This document shows positions 50,636 through 57,860 of a stretch of DNA of 64,000 nucleotides, in pieces. The translations under genes were made by a program, and so were the position numbers. The notes under the pieces were generated by a model. The model was not told where the DNA came from, searched no databases, and saw only the letters and a program-made list of their open reading frames with translations. Position 1 is the stretch's first letter. Every line of letters starts with the position of its first letter. Source of the stretch: Halosegnis marinus (GTDB lineage Archaea; Halobacteriota; Halobacteria; Halobacteriales; Haloarculaceae); assembly GCF_029338355.1 (NCBI RefSeq), contig NZ_CP119802.1, forward strand, positions 992,001 to 1,056,000. Direction: 5' to 3'.

Positions 50636-51643
50636 ATGACCGATTTCCGCTCGGACACCGTCACCCGACCGTCGGAAGCGATGCGCGACGCCGCGCGCGA
50701 CGCCGAGGTGGGCGACGACGTGTACGCCGAGGACCCGACCGTCAACGAACTGGAGGCCCGCGCCGCCGACGTCGTCGGCACGGAGGACGCGCTGTACGTC
50801 CCCTCCGGGACGATGGGGAACCAGATCGCCATCCGCACCCACACGGAGCCGGGCGACGAACTGCTCTGCGAGCGCGAGAGCCACGTGTACAAGTGGGAAC
50901 TCGGCGGCATCGCCCAGCACTCCGGCGTGCAAGCACGGACGATAGACGGCGACGAGCGCGGCGTGATTACGGCCGCGCAGGTCCGCGAGGAGTACGTCGC
51001 CGCGGACGGTCATCGCCCGGGGACGAGCCTGCTGTGTCTGGAGAACACCCACAACAGCAAGGGCGGGACGGCCATCGCGCCCGAGGACGTCACCGCGGCG
51101 GCGGAGGCGGCCCGCGAGCGCGGCGTCGCCGTCCACCTCGACGGCGCGCGGCTGTTCAACGCCGCGGCGGCGCTCGACGTCCCCGCGAGCGACCTCGTCG
51201 CCCCGGTGGACACCGTCATGTTCTGCCTCTCGAAGGGGCTGGGCGCGCCCGTCGGCTCCGTGCTGGCCGGCCCCGCCGAGTTCATCGAGCGCGCACACCG
51301 CGCGCGGAAGCTGTTCGGCGGCGGGATGCGGCAGGCGGGGGTGATAGCCGCCCCCGGCCTCCTCGCGCTCGGGAACCGGACGCGGCTGGAGGAGGACCAC
51401 GCGAACGCACGCCTGCTCGCGGAGGGGCTGTCGGGCGTCGAGGGGCTCTCGGTCCACGACCCGGAGACGAACATCGTGCTGGCCGACACCGAGCGGCCGG
51501 CGAGCGAGTTCCTCGCGGCACTGGAGGACGAGGGCGTCCGCGCCTCGGAGTTCGGGGAGCACCAGGTGCGCTTCTGTACGCACTGGGACGTGGACGGGTC
51601 GGACGTCGAGGCGGCCGTGACGGCCGCGGAGCGCGCGAGCTAG
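50636..51643 (+). CDS. Low-specificity L-threonine aldolase (beta-eliminating lyase family)
   Basis: The 335-residue fold-type I PLP enzyme begins MTDFRSDTVTRPSEAM, has GTMGNQIAIRTHTEPGDEL, DGARLFNAAAAL, and the PLP lysine in DTVMFCLSKGLGAPVGSVLAGP near residue 200. It cleaves threonine to glycine and acetaldehyde. The ATG at 50636 is preceded by a TATA-like CGCGTATTTGCC. It ends in CTAG shared with the facing microprotein gene. Confidence 0.92.
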   Translation: MTDFRSDTVTRPSEAMRDAARDAEVGDDVYAEDPTVNELEARAADVVGTEDALYVPSGTMGNQIAIRTHTEPGDELLCERESHVYKWELGGIAQHSGVQARTIDGDERGVITAAQVREEYVAADGHRPGTSLLCLENTHNSKGGTAIAPEDVTAAAEAARERGVAVHLDGARLFNAAAALDVPASDLVAPVDTVMFCLSKGLGAPVGSVLAGPAEFIERAHRARKLFGGGMRQAGVIAAPGLLALGNRTRLEEDHANARLLAEGLSGVEGLSVHDPETNIVLADTERPASEFLAALEDEGVRASEFGEHQVRFCTHWDVDGSDVEAAVTAAERAS

Positions 51644-51783
51644 TCCCGCTTCGACCCCTCGCGCAGGCCGTCGGTGAAGGCGAGGAGGGTGCGGCGGACG
51701 AACAGGTAGATGCCCAACACGACGAGGAGGAGCACCGCGATGATGGCGACGAGCGCCGGGTCCACGCCACCGGTATTGACCAT
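51640..51783 (-). CDS. Single-helix membrane microprotein (47 aa)
   Basis: The protein reads MVNTGGVDPALVAIIAVLLL, continues into VVLGIYLFVR and ends with a basic tail (REGSKRD). One membrane helix spans residues about 10-30. The coding strand overlaps the threonine aldolase stop by CTAG. The haloarchaeal single-helix families include many such uncharacterised proteins. The ATG at 51783 is clear. Confidence 0.6.
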   Translation of the reverse strand: MVNTGGVDPALVAIIAVLLLVVLGIYLFVRRTLLAFTDGLREGSKRD

Positions 51784-51856
51784 GCACCGGGCTTGCCCGT
51801 CGCGCGTATAGACGTTTCCCTCCGTCGGACGGGCGCGTGACGGCGTGGCGCGGTCG

Positions 51857-51866
51857 CATAAAACTC
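51857..51866 (+). promoter_or_regulatory. TATA box of the membrane-anchored winged-helix gene
   Basis: GCATAAAACT lies 27-36 bases before the GTG start at 51893, consistent with leaderless transcription. This spacing also decides the start codon against the longer frame that begins at 51845. Confidence 0.5.
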
Positions 51867-51892
51867 ATGACGAGGGCTCCGTATACGAACAC

Positions 51893-52657
51893 GTGAGTCT
51901 CCTGCCCTCCACGCCGGACGTCTCAGCCGACGGCGACCCGCGGGTCGTCGGCGTCGACAGCGAGGACGCCGACGAACTCCTCGCCGCGCTCTCCTCGAAG
52001 ACGGCGCGGCGCATCCTGGCGGCGCTCCACGACGAGCCCGCGCCGCCCTCGCGTATCGCCGACAGCGTGGACAGTTCCCTCCAGAACGTCCAGTACCACC
52101 TGTCGAACCTCGACGACGCGGGGGTCGTGGAGGTCGTCGGCACCGCCTACTCGGAGAAGGGCCGGGAGATGGACGTGTACGCGCCGGCCGACCAGCCGCT
52201 CGTCATCGTCGCCGCCGAGGAGGAGCAGGCGTCGGGGTTGCGGGCGGCGCTGTCGCGCTTCCTCGGCGGGGTCGCCGCCCTGGTCGTCGGGAGCGCCGCG
52301 GTCCAACAGCTGTACGGCGGCGGCGTTCTGCCGTCGATGGGCTCCGGGGCGCCCATCGAGCAGGGCGGCGACGCGGGCGGCGCGCCGGTCACGGACACGG
52401 CCGCCGAGGAGACGGCCACCGCGGCCCCGACGACGACGCCCACGGCGACGGACGGCGGCATCGGCATCGCCGAGGTGACCGACACCGCCACGGCGACGGC
52501 GACGCGGGCGGCGACCGAGACGCCGGAGCCGACCCGGACGGCGGTCGAGACGGTCGCGACCGGCGGCGACGCCGTCGGAACGCTCCCGCCGGGCGCGCTG
52601 TTCTTCCTCGGCGGGTTCGTCGTCCTCGTCGCGGCCGTCGCGCTGTCCGTTAGGTGA
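51893..52657 (+). CDS. Membrane-anchored ArsR-like winged-helix protein with Thr-rich outer stalk
   Basis: The 254-residue protein has an N-terminal winged helix (ADELLAALSSKTARRILAALHDEPAPPSRIADSVDSSLQNVQYHLSNLDDAGVVEVV). A membrane helix follows near residues 118-137 (LGGVAALVVGSAAVQQL), then a Thr/Ala/Pro-rich linker of about 85 residues (like a surface stalk), and a second helix at the C-terminus (GALFFLGGFVVLVAAVALSVR). It would hold its DNA-binding domain inside the cell and expose the linker outside. It may be a one-component membrane regulator. The start is GTG 51893. Confidence 0.8.
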   Translation: MSLLPSTPDVSADGDPRVVGVDSEDADELLAALSSKTARRILAALHDEPAPPSRIADSVDSSLQNVQYHLSNLDDAGVVEVVGTAYSEKGREMDVYAPADQPLVIVAAEEEQASGLRAALSRFLGGVAALVVGSAAVQQLYGGGVLPSMGSGAPIEQGGDAGGAPVTDTAAEETATAAPTTTPTATDGGIGIAEVTDTATATATRAATETPEPTRTAVETVATGGDAVGTLPPGALFFLGGFVVLVAAVALSVR

Positions 52658-52774
52658 AACGCCCGTTTGAGCCTACGGTACGGCTTTTTAACGACGGGGT
52701 GTAGCGACTGTTGCTGACGCATCGGCCCTCCGACCCCCCGCCACGTCAGCCCTCCCCCCTCCCCCTACCCGTTC
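52658..52774. other. 117-base convergent spacer with promoter-like and C-rich segments
   Basis: A T-rich run (GGCTTTTTAACG, 52683-52694) follows the stop of the winged-helix gene and may terminate it. A C-rich tract (CCCTCCCCCCTCCCCCTACCC) ends at the facing phosphoesterase gene. No gene is seen. Confidence 0.4.
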
Positions 52775-53296
52775 TCACAGCTCCAGTTCGAACCGCTCGA
52801 ACACGTCCCCCTCCGGCGAGACGAGCCTGCCGTCGAGCACCTTCGCCGACGGGACGAGTTCCGCGTGGGCCGCGCGGTGGAAGCGCGGCTCCGCGTGGCT
52901 CCCCGGGTTGAGGACGGGCACCGACCCGAGCCGGCCGAAGCCGGGGTCGTGACTGTGGCCGACACAGACGAGGTCCGCGTTCGCCTGCCGGCCGAACAGC
53001 GCCAGCGACGTGTCCGTGTGTTCGTGGCCGTGCGCGAGCGCGAGGCGGAGGCCGCCGTGGTCCACGACGCGCGTGTCGGCGGTCCGGTCGCGAACCTCGG
53101 GCGTGTCGTTGTTCCCGTAGACGGCGGCGAAGTCGGCCCCGGCGTCGGCTGTCGTGCGTTCGAAGGCGTCGAGCACGGCGGGGGTGACGAAGTCGCCGCA
53201 GTGGCAGACCAACGCGGCCTCGCGGACCGCCTCGCGGGTCCGGCCGGCGAGACGGTGCCCCTCGCGGCCGTGCGTGTCGGAGAGGACGACGATCAT
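52775..53296 (-). CDS. YfcE/MJ0936-like metallophosphoesterase
   Basis: The 173-residue phosphodiesterase has MIVVLSDTHGREGHRL, VCHCGDFVTPAVLDAFE, YGNNDTPEVRDR, LALAHGHEHTDTSLAL and CVGHSHDPGFGRL, the five metal-site motifs of the calcineurin-like fold. It hydrolyses phosphodiesters with a two-metal centre in the cytoplasm. Physiological substrate unknown. The next gene upstream is divergent. Confidence 0.92.
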   Translation of the reverse strand: MIVVLSDTHGREGHRLAGRTREAVREAALVCHCGDFVTPAVLDAFERTTADAGADFAAVYGNNDTPEVRDRTADTRVVDHGGLRLALAHGHEHTDTSLALFGRQANADLVCVGHSHDPGFGRLGSVPVLNPGSHAEPRFHRAAHAELVPSAKVLDGRLVSPEGDVFERFELEL

Positions 53297-53355
53297 TGCG
53301 CCCGGTTCGGCCGGTCACGGTAAGGGCTTTCCCGTCCCGCCGAGAGGCCGGCGTA

Positions 53356-54315
53356 ATGGCAAGCAGCAAGTCGGTGGTGCTCGCGGCGCTCGTCGCCAAC
53401 GGGGCCATCGCGGTGCTGAAGTTCGGCGGCTATCTCCTCACGGGCTCGCCGGCGATGCTCTCCGAGACGTACCACTCGGTCTCCGACACCGGCAATCAGG
53501 TCTTCCTCCTCATCGGCATCCGCTACGGGGGGAAGTCGGCGACCCGCGAACACCCGTTCGGCTACGGGAAGGCGCAGTTCTTCTACTCGTTTCTCGTCTC
53601 CGTGCTCCTGTTCGGCATCGCCGGGTGGGAGTCGCTGAAACACGGCTACCACGCCATCACGCACCCGGAGCCGGTGAACACGGGGCTCGTCGCGCTGCCC
53701 GTCCCCCTCCCCGCGGTGGGGCCGGAGATACCGAGCGTCTGGGTGAACTACACCGTCCTGCTCGGCGCCATCGCGTTCGAGACGTACGCGTTCAAGAAGG
53801 CGTACGACGCGATGTCGAAGCAGATAGCCGACCACGAGTGGTCCGGCTTCCGCGAGGCGTTCCGCAAGACGGCGGACGTGACCGTCCTCACGGCGCTCAC
53901 CGAGGACGCCATCGCGCTCGGCGGCGCGGGCATCGCGCTGTTCGGCGTGTTCCTCTCGCAGTACACCGGCAACCCCATCTACGACGCCGTCTCCGCGGCG
54001 CTCATCGGCGTGATGCTGATGGGCTTCGCCGTCGCGCTCGCGTGGGAGAACAAGCGGCTCCTCTTAGGCGAGTCGCTGCCCGCGTCCGAGGAGCGCGACC
54101 TCCGGGCCATCGTCACGAACCACGAGGGCGTCGTCGGCATCGACGACTTCCGGACGGTCTACTTCGGGCCGAAGCAGGTGCTCGTCACCACGGACGTGTC
54201 GTTCGACCCCGCGTTCGACACCGTGGAGATGGACGACACCATCTCGGCCATCGAGGCGGAGCTGCTGGACGCGGAGCCGGACATCTCGAAGATATACATC
54301 GAGCCGGAGCGGTAG
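53356..54315 (+). CDS. Cation diffusion facilitator (CDF) metal exporter
   Basis: The 319-residue protein has six membrane helices with the CDF motif MLSETYHSVSDTGNQVFLL in helix 2 (the metal-binding HxxxD pattern), TREHPFGYGKAQFFYSFLVS, helix 5 ALTEDAIALGGAGIALFG and a C-terminal metal-sensing ferredoxin-like domain (VTTDVSFDPAFDTVEMDDTISAIEAELL). It exports zinc, iron or manganese by proton antiport. The ATG at 53356 (MASSKSVVLAALVANGAIAV) follows an upstream TATA-poor region; the frame continues 20 residues upstream but that part is arginine-rich. Confidence 0.9.
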   Translation: MASSKSVVLAALVANGAIAVLKFGGYLLTGSPAMLSETYHSVSDTGNQVFLLIGIRYGGKSATREHPFGYGKAQFFYSFLVSVLLFGIAGWESLKHGYHAITHPEPVNTGLVALPVPLPAVGPEIPSVWVNYTVLLGAIAFETYAFKKAYDAMSKQIADHEWSGFREAFRKTADVTVLTALTEDAIALGGAGIALFGVFLSQYTGNPIYDAVSAALIGVMLMGFAVALAWENKRLLLGESLPASEERDLRAIVTNHEGVVGIDDFRTVYFGPKQVLVTTDVSFDPAFDTVEMDDTISAIEAELLDAEPDISKIYIEPER

Positions 54316-54473
54316 CGAACGGGCGGACCGGAAGACCCGAGCCGGCGGTTCGCACGGTCGCCTCGACCGGCCCGGACCGCTCGTCAGGTCACCCGTCGGG
54401 TGGTCGCGCTCCCGCGGTTGAACGTTCGCCGCGAACGGGAACGACGGACCACTTCCGCCGCGCCGCCCGACCC

Positions 54474-54480
54474 TTTTTAT
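54474..54480 (+). promoter_or_regulatory. TATA box of the helicase gene
   Basis: TTTTTAT is located 22 bases before the GTG start at 54503, a spacing for a leaderless message. Confidence 0.45.
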
Positions 54481-54502
54481 CCGAGAACGACCCACGACCG
54501 GT

Positions 54503-56677
54503 GTGGCAGAGACGGCGTCGTTCCTCCGCTACTTCCCGTACGAGGAACCCTACGAGCACCAGCGCGAGGCGATGGGGCGCATCAGCGACGCGCTCGCCGA
54601 CGGCCGGGACGTGCTGTTCGAGGGAGCCTGCGGCACCGGGAAGACGCTCGCGTCGCTCGTCCCCGCGCTGGAGTACGCCGAGCGCGAGGACAAGACGGTC
54701 GTCATCACGACGAACGTCCACCAGCAGACGCGCCAGTTCATCGAGGAGGCGCGCGCCATCACCGACCAGCAACCCCTCCGGACCGTCGTCTTCCGCGGGA
54801 AGGGGTCGATGTGTCACATCGACGTGGGCTACGAGGAGTGTCAGGCGCTCCGCGACACGACGCGCCAGCTGGTCGAACAGGAGTCGGAGCTCGCTGAACT
54901 GGAGGAGCGCGAGGCCGAACTGCTGGACGCGGCGCAGGACGGCAACGAGCGGGCCGCGGAGGCGCGCTCGTCGGTGATGGACGAACTGGAGTCGGTCGAG
55001 GAGGGCGTCGAGGCGCTGCGCGAGGAGTCGAACGTCTGCGAGCGCTTCTACGCGAACCTCACCGAGGACACAGACGACTTCTACGCGTGGCTCAACGACG
55101 ACGTGCGGACGCCCGACGACGTGTACGAGTACGCCGAGCGCGCGGGCTACTGCGGCTACGAGCTGCTGAAGGAGGGGATGGAGGGGGTGGACCTGGTCAT
55201 CTGTAACTACCACCACCTGCTCGACCCGATGATACGCGAGCAGTTCTTCCGGTGGGTTGGCCGCGACCCCGAGGACGTGGTCGCCGTCTTCGACGAGGCG
55301 CACAACATCGAGGAGGCCGCCCGCGACCACGCCAGCCGGGAGCTCACGGAGACGACGCTGACGGGCGCGCTGGAGGAGCTGGAGGACGTGGACGACTACC
55401 GCGTCGAGGCGGCGGAACGGGTCGTCGGCGCGTACCGGACGGCGCTCGAACGCACCTACGACGGCGCGCTGTCCATCGGGGCGCGCGAGGCCGTCGGCGA
55501 CGACTGGGAGGACCTCGCCATCGAGAACGAGGAGGGGCGCGACGACCTGACGCTCGCCTTCCTCGACGCCTACGAGGGGCCGGGTTTCCGCGCGGACCTG
55601 GAGGAGGCGCTGAACCTCGGCGCGACGCTCGACCGCCGCTACCAGGAGCAGTACAAGGACGGCGAGACGACGACGCGCAAGGAGTGTCGCGTCCTGCAGG
55701 CGGCGGGCTTCATCGACGAGTGGATAGACGGCTCCGACGCCGCGGCGGCGTACCCCGTCGTCTCCGTGCGCCGCGACGACGCGGGCGTGTACGGCCGCGC
55801 GGAACTGTACGCGTGTCTCCCGCGCTCCGTGACCGAGCCGCTGTTCGCGGAGCTGCACGCCTCCGTGCTCATGTCCGCGACCCTCCGGCCGTTCGACGTA
55901 CTGTCGGACGTGCTCGGCGTCGGCGGCGACGACGAGCCGCTGACGATGGCGTACGGCGAGCAGTTCCCCGAGTCGCGCCGGCGAACGTACGCCGTCGATA
56001 TCCCGGCGCTGTTCGCCAGCACCCGCGACGACCCCGGCACGCAGGAGACGGTGACGGAGATGCTGTCGGACGCCGTCGAGTTCACCCCCGGCAACACGCT
56101 CGTCTTCTTCCCCTCCTACGCGGAGGCGGAGCGGTACTACCACCGCGTCGAGGGGTCGGCGACGCCGTACCTCGACCGGCCGGGCGTCCGGGCACAGGAG
56201 CTGAAGGAGGAGTTCGTCGCGGACGACGACGGCGTGCTGTTCACCTCGCTGTGGGGTACCCTCGCCGAGGGGGTGAGCTACGACGGCGACGACGCGCGCA
56301 CCGTCGTCGTCGTTGGCGTTCCGTATCCCCATCTGGACGACCGCACGGAGGCGGTCCAGCGCGCCTACGCCACCGCGTTCGGCGGCGACGAGGACGCCGG
56401 GTGGCAGTACGCCGTCGAGGTTCCCACCGTGCGGAAGACCCGGCAGGCGCTCGGGCGCGTGGTCCGGTCGCCGGAGGACTTCGGCGTTCGAATCCTCCTC
56501 GACGAGCGGTACACGCAGCGTAACGCGCGCGAACTCGGGGACTACTCCGTGTTCGGGTCGTTCCCGGAGGAGGAGCGGGCCGAGCACATCGACATCGACC
56601 CCGGGAAGCTGAAGTACGCGATGTTGAACTTCTACGCCGACATGGACGCGTGGGACGGCGACCCGCCGACGCCGTAG
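54503..56677 (+). CDS. XPD/Rad3-like Fe-S DNA helicase
   Basis: This 724-residue SF2 helicase unwinds DNA 5' to 3'. Walker A is GACGTGKTLASLVPA near residue 42, the DEAH box is VVAVFDEAHNIEEAARDH near 258, and motif VI is VRKTRQALGRVVRSPEDFG near 640. Cysteines at about 104, 113, 179 and 217 are placed like the four ligands of the XPD 4Fe-4S cluster, though this is read by eye. GTG 54503 is the start. In archaea XPD probably acts in repair. It depends on Fe-S assembly by SufU/SufS. Confidence 0.9.
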   Translation: MAETASFLRYFPYEEPYEHQREAMGRISDALADGRDVLFEGACGTGKTLASLVPALEYAEREDKTVVITTNVHQQTRQFIEEARAITDQQPLRTVVFRGKGSMCHIDVGYEECQALRDTTRQLVEQESELAELEEREAELLDAAQDGNERAAEARSSVMDELESVEEGVEALREESNVCERFYANLTEDTDDFYAWLNDDVRTPDDVYEYAERAGYCGYELLKEGMEGVDLVICNYHHLLDPMIREQFFRWVGRDPEDVVAVFDEAHNIEEAARDHASRELTETTLTGALEELEDVDDYRVEAAERVVGAYRTALERTYDGALSIGAREAVGDDWEDLAIENEEGRDDLTLAFLDAYEGPGFRADLEEALNLGATLDRRYQEQYKDGETTTRKECRVLQAAGFIDEWIDGSDAAAAYPVVSVRRDDAGVYGRAELYACLPRSVTEPLFAELHASVLMSATLRPFDVLSDVLGVGGDDEPLTMAYGEQFPESRRRTYAVDIPALFASTRDDPGTQETVTEMLSDAVEFTPGNTLVFFPSYAEAERYYHRVEGSATPYLDRPGVRAQELKEEFVADDDGVLFTSLWGTLAEGVSYDGDDARTVVVVGVPYPHLDDRTEAVQRAYATAFGGDEDAGWQYAVEVPTVRKTRQALGRVVRSPEDFGVRILLDERYTQRNARELGDYSVFGSFPEEERAEHIDIDPGKLKYAMLNFYADMDAWDGDPPTP

Positions 56678-56695
56678 CGGTCGGGGCGCCCCCGG

Positions 56696-56803
56696 TCAGG
56701 TGAACGCCGAGTCGCAGTCCGGACAGTAGTACGGCGAGTCGGGGCCGGCGTACGGGGTCGACACCGCGCGCGACGACCCGCAGTGCGGGCAGTCGTCGGT
56801 CAC
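56696..56803 (-). CDS. 35-residue zinc-ribbon microprotein
   Basis: The frame from GTG 56803 reads MTDDCPHCGSSRAV, then a short loop, then YYCPDCDSAFT. Two CxxC pairs (CPHC and CPDC) make one zinc site, a compact zinc ribbon. It is convergent with the helicase gene, ending 18 bases from its stop. Haloarchaea encode many such tiny zinc proteins of unknown use, which standard gene finders omit. Confidence 0.6.
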   Translation of the reverse strand: MTDDCPHCGSSRAVSTPYAGPDSPYYCPDCDSAFT

Positions 56804-56893
56804 GGACGGGCCTCGCGGCCGAGGTGTGAGGGCGGATACACACCGGAGTATCGCGCTCCACAGTATTAATTACGCCCCCTGAACGTGGAAGAA

Positions 56894-57379
56894 TCACGCC
56901 GGCAGGGAGACCGACTCCACTTCGAGTTCCCGGCCGGGATGCCAGAACGCCAGCCGCTCGACCGTCCACTCGAACGGCTCTATCCCCCGTCCGAGCAGGT
57001 CGGCGGCGTCGCCGCCGCGGCAGATAGTCACGTGCGGGTCGTACTCGTCGCCCTCGAAGCCGGGGACGGGGTCGAACACCTCACAGAGGGCCTCGTGGAC
57101 GCGCAGGAGTTCCGGCGACTCGACGGCGAGGTAGGCGACGGGGGCCTTGCCCGTCGGCGGCTGTCGGAACAGGTCCACCTCGGTCACGCGCGCGGCGAAG
57201 GGGGGCGTTCCGTCGAGGGCCTCGCGGGCGCGCCGGGCCATCGACTCGTAGCGCTCGTCGGGGAGGCGCTTGGCGACGAGGCTGTGGCCCCGGCGGGGGG
57301 TGGCGGTGAGACACTCGCTCGCGAGGCCGCGGGCGAGCCGGACCACCTCCCCGGGGACGGGGACGTTCACGCTGTACAC
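56894..57379 (-). CDS. 2H phosphoesterase (2'-5' RNA ligase-like)
   Basis: The 161-residue protein has the two expected HxS/TX-type motifs: RRGHSLVAKRL near residue 31 and DEYDPHVTICRGGDA near 114, plus VTEVDLFRQPPTGKAPVAYLAVES between. It is distinct from ThpR at 17.8 kb, so this genome has two members. It probably handles cyclic phosphodiesters in RNA or nucleotides. The GTG at 57379 (VYSVNVPVPGEVV) is chosen, since the frame above is arginine-rich. Confidence 0.8.
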   Translation of the reverse strand: MYSVNVPVPGEVVRLARGLASECLTATPRRGHSLVAKRLPDERYESMARRAREALDGTPPFAARVTEVDLFRQPPTGKAPVAYLAVESPELLRVHEALCEVFDPVPGFEGDEYDPHVTICRGGDAADLLGRGIEPFEWTVERLAFWHPGRELEVESVSLPA

Positions 57380-57402
57380 GGTCGGAGAAAGGCGGTCGGC
57401 GT

Positions 57403-57570
57403 CTAAATCCTGTCGAGGAGGAACAGGATGATGAGTATCACGAGCACCAGCCCGATGATGGAGTCGAACGCCCCGAGCGCGAGGTCGACGACCGCGTCGA
57501 GCACCTCCAGCCCGATCCAGATGACCACGAGCACGAGCACGAGCTTCAGCAGGTCGTCGGCTTCTACCAT
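57403..57570 (-). CDS. Small two-helix membrane protein (55 aa)
   Basis: From ATG 57570 the product begins MVEADDLLKLVLVLVVIWIGLEVLDAVVD and ends IIGLVLVILIILFLLDRI. Two hydrophobic helices (about 10-26 and 37-53) make a small hairpin; ten-odd acidic residues lie between. It is a conserved-hypothetical haloarchaeal type. The TATA box of the arginine leader begins 89 bases upstream of its start on the other strand. Confidence 0.7.
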   Translation of the reverse strand: MVEADDLLKLVLVLVVIWIGLEVLDAVVDLALGAFDSIIGLVLVILIILFLLDRI

Positions 57571-57658
57571 GGGCCCGCCTGCTCGCGGCGGCGGCATAAG
57601 CGGTACGGCCGACACGTGGCGTGTTATCACGGTCGGCGAGGGTTGCGGGTGCGCAAGC

Positions 57659-57666
57659 GTTTAATA
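57659..57666 (+). promoter_or_regulatory. TATA box of the arginine leader/argGH transcript
   Basis: GTTTAATA is centred 28-29 bases before the leader ATG at 57692. Transcription would begin near 57688-57692 and give the small leader frame no untranslated sequence, while argG would then be about 170 bases inside the mRNA. Confidence 0.5.
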
Positions 57667-57691
57667 GCGCGAGGTGGCTACGGTGGAGTAG

Positions 57692-57775
57692 ATGACGACC
57701 ACTGCCGCTGTCCGTGGCACGCTCGCCGCCAGCGGCGGCCGCGCTTTCTCCGTGCGACCGCGACCGGGCCTCTGA
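57692..57775 (+). CDS. Putative 27-residue arginine leader peptide
   Basis: The frame MTTTAAVRGTLAASGGRAF continues to ...SVRPRPGL and stops at TGA 57773-57775. It holds four arginines; the last two are CGA, a codon rare in this GC-rich genome, separated by one residue just before the stop. It precedes argG by 85 bases and starts where leaderless transcription is expected. A hairpin overlaps its stop. It could sense arginyl-tRNA levels for the arginine operon. Chance is possible. Confidence 0.4.
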   Translation: MTTTAAVRGTLAASGGRAFSVRPRPGL

Positions 57776-57780
57776 GCCCG
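57765..57780. promoter_or_regulatory. Hairpin over the leader peptide stop codon
   Basis: CGGGC (57765-57769) pairs with GCCCG (57776-57780); the loop CTCTGA includes the stop. A ribosome halted at the CGA codons would cover this hairpin. Attenuation is inferred, not shown. Confidence 0.35.
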
Positions 57781-57860
57781 TAATCACATTTCTCCCCACG
57801 ACGGTCGCCCCGCTTTCGACGACACCGCCCGGTCGGCGGTAGCCACACACCACACAACAC

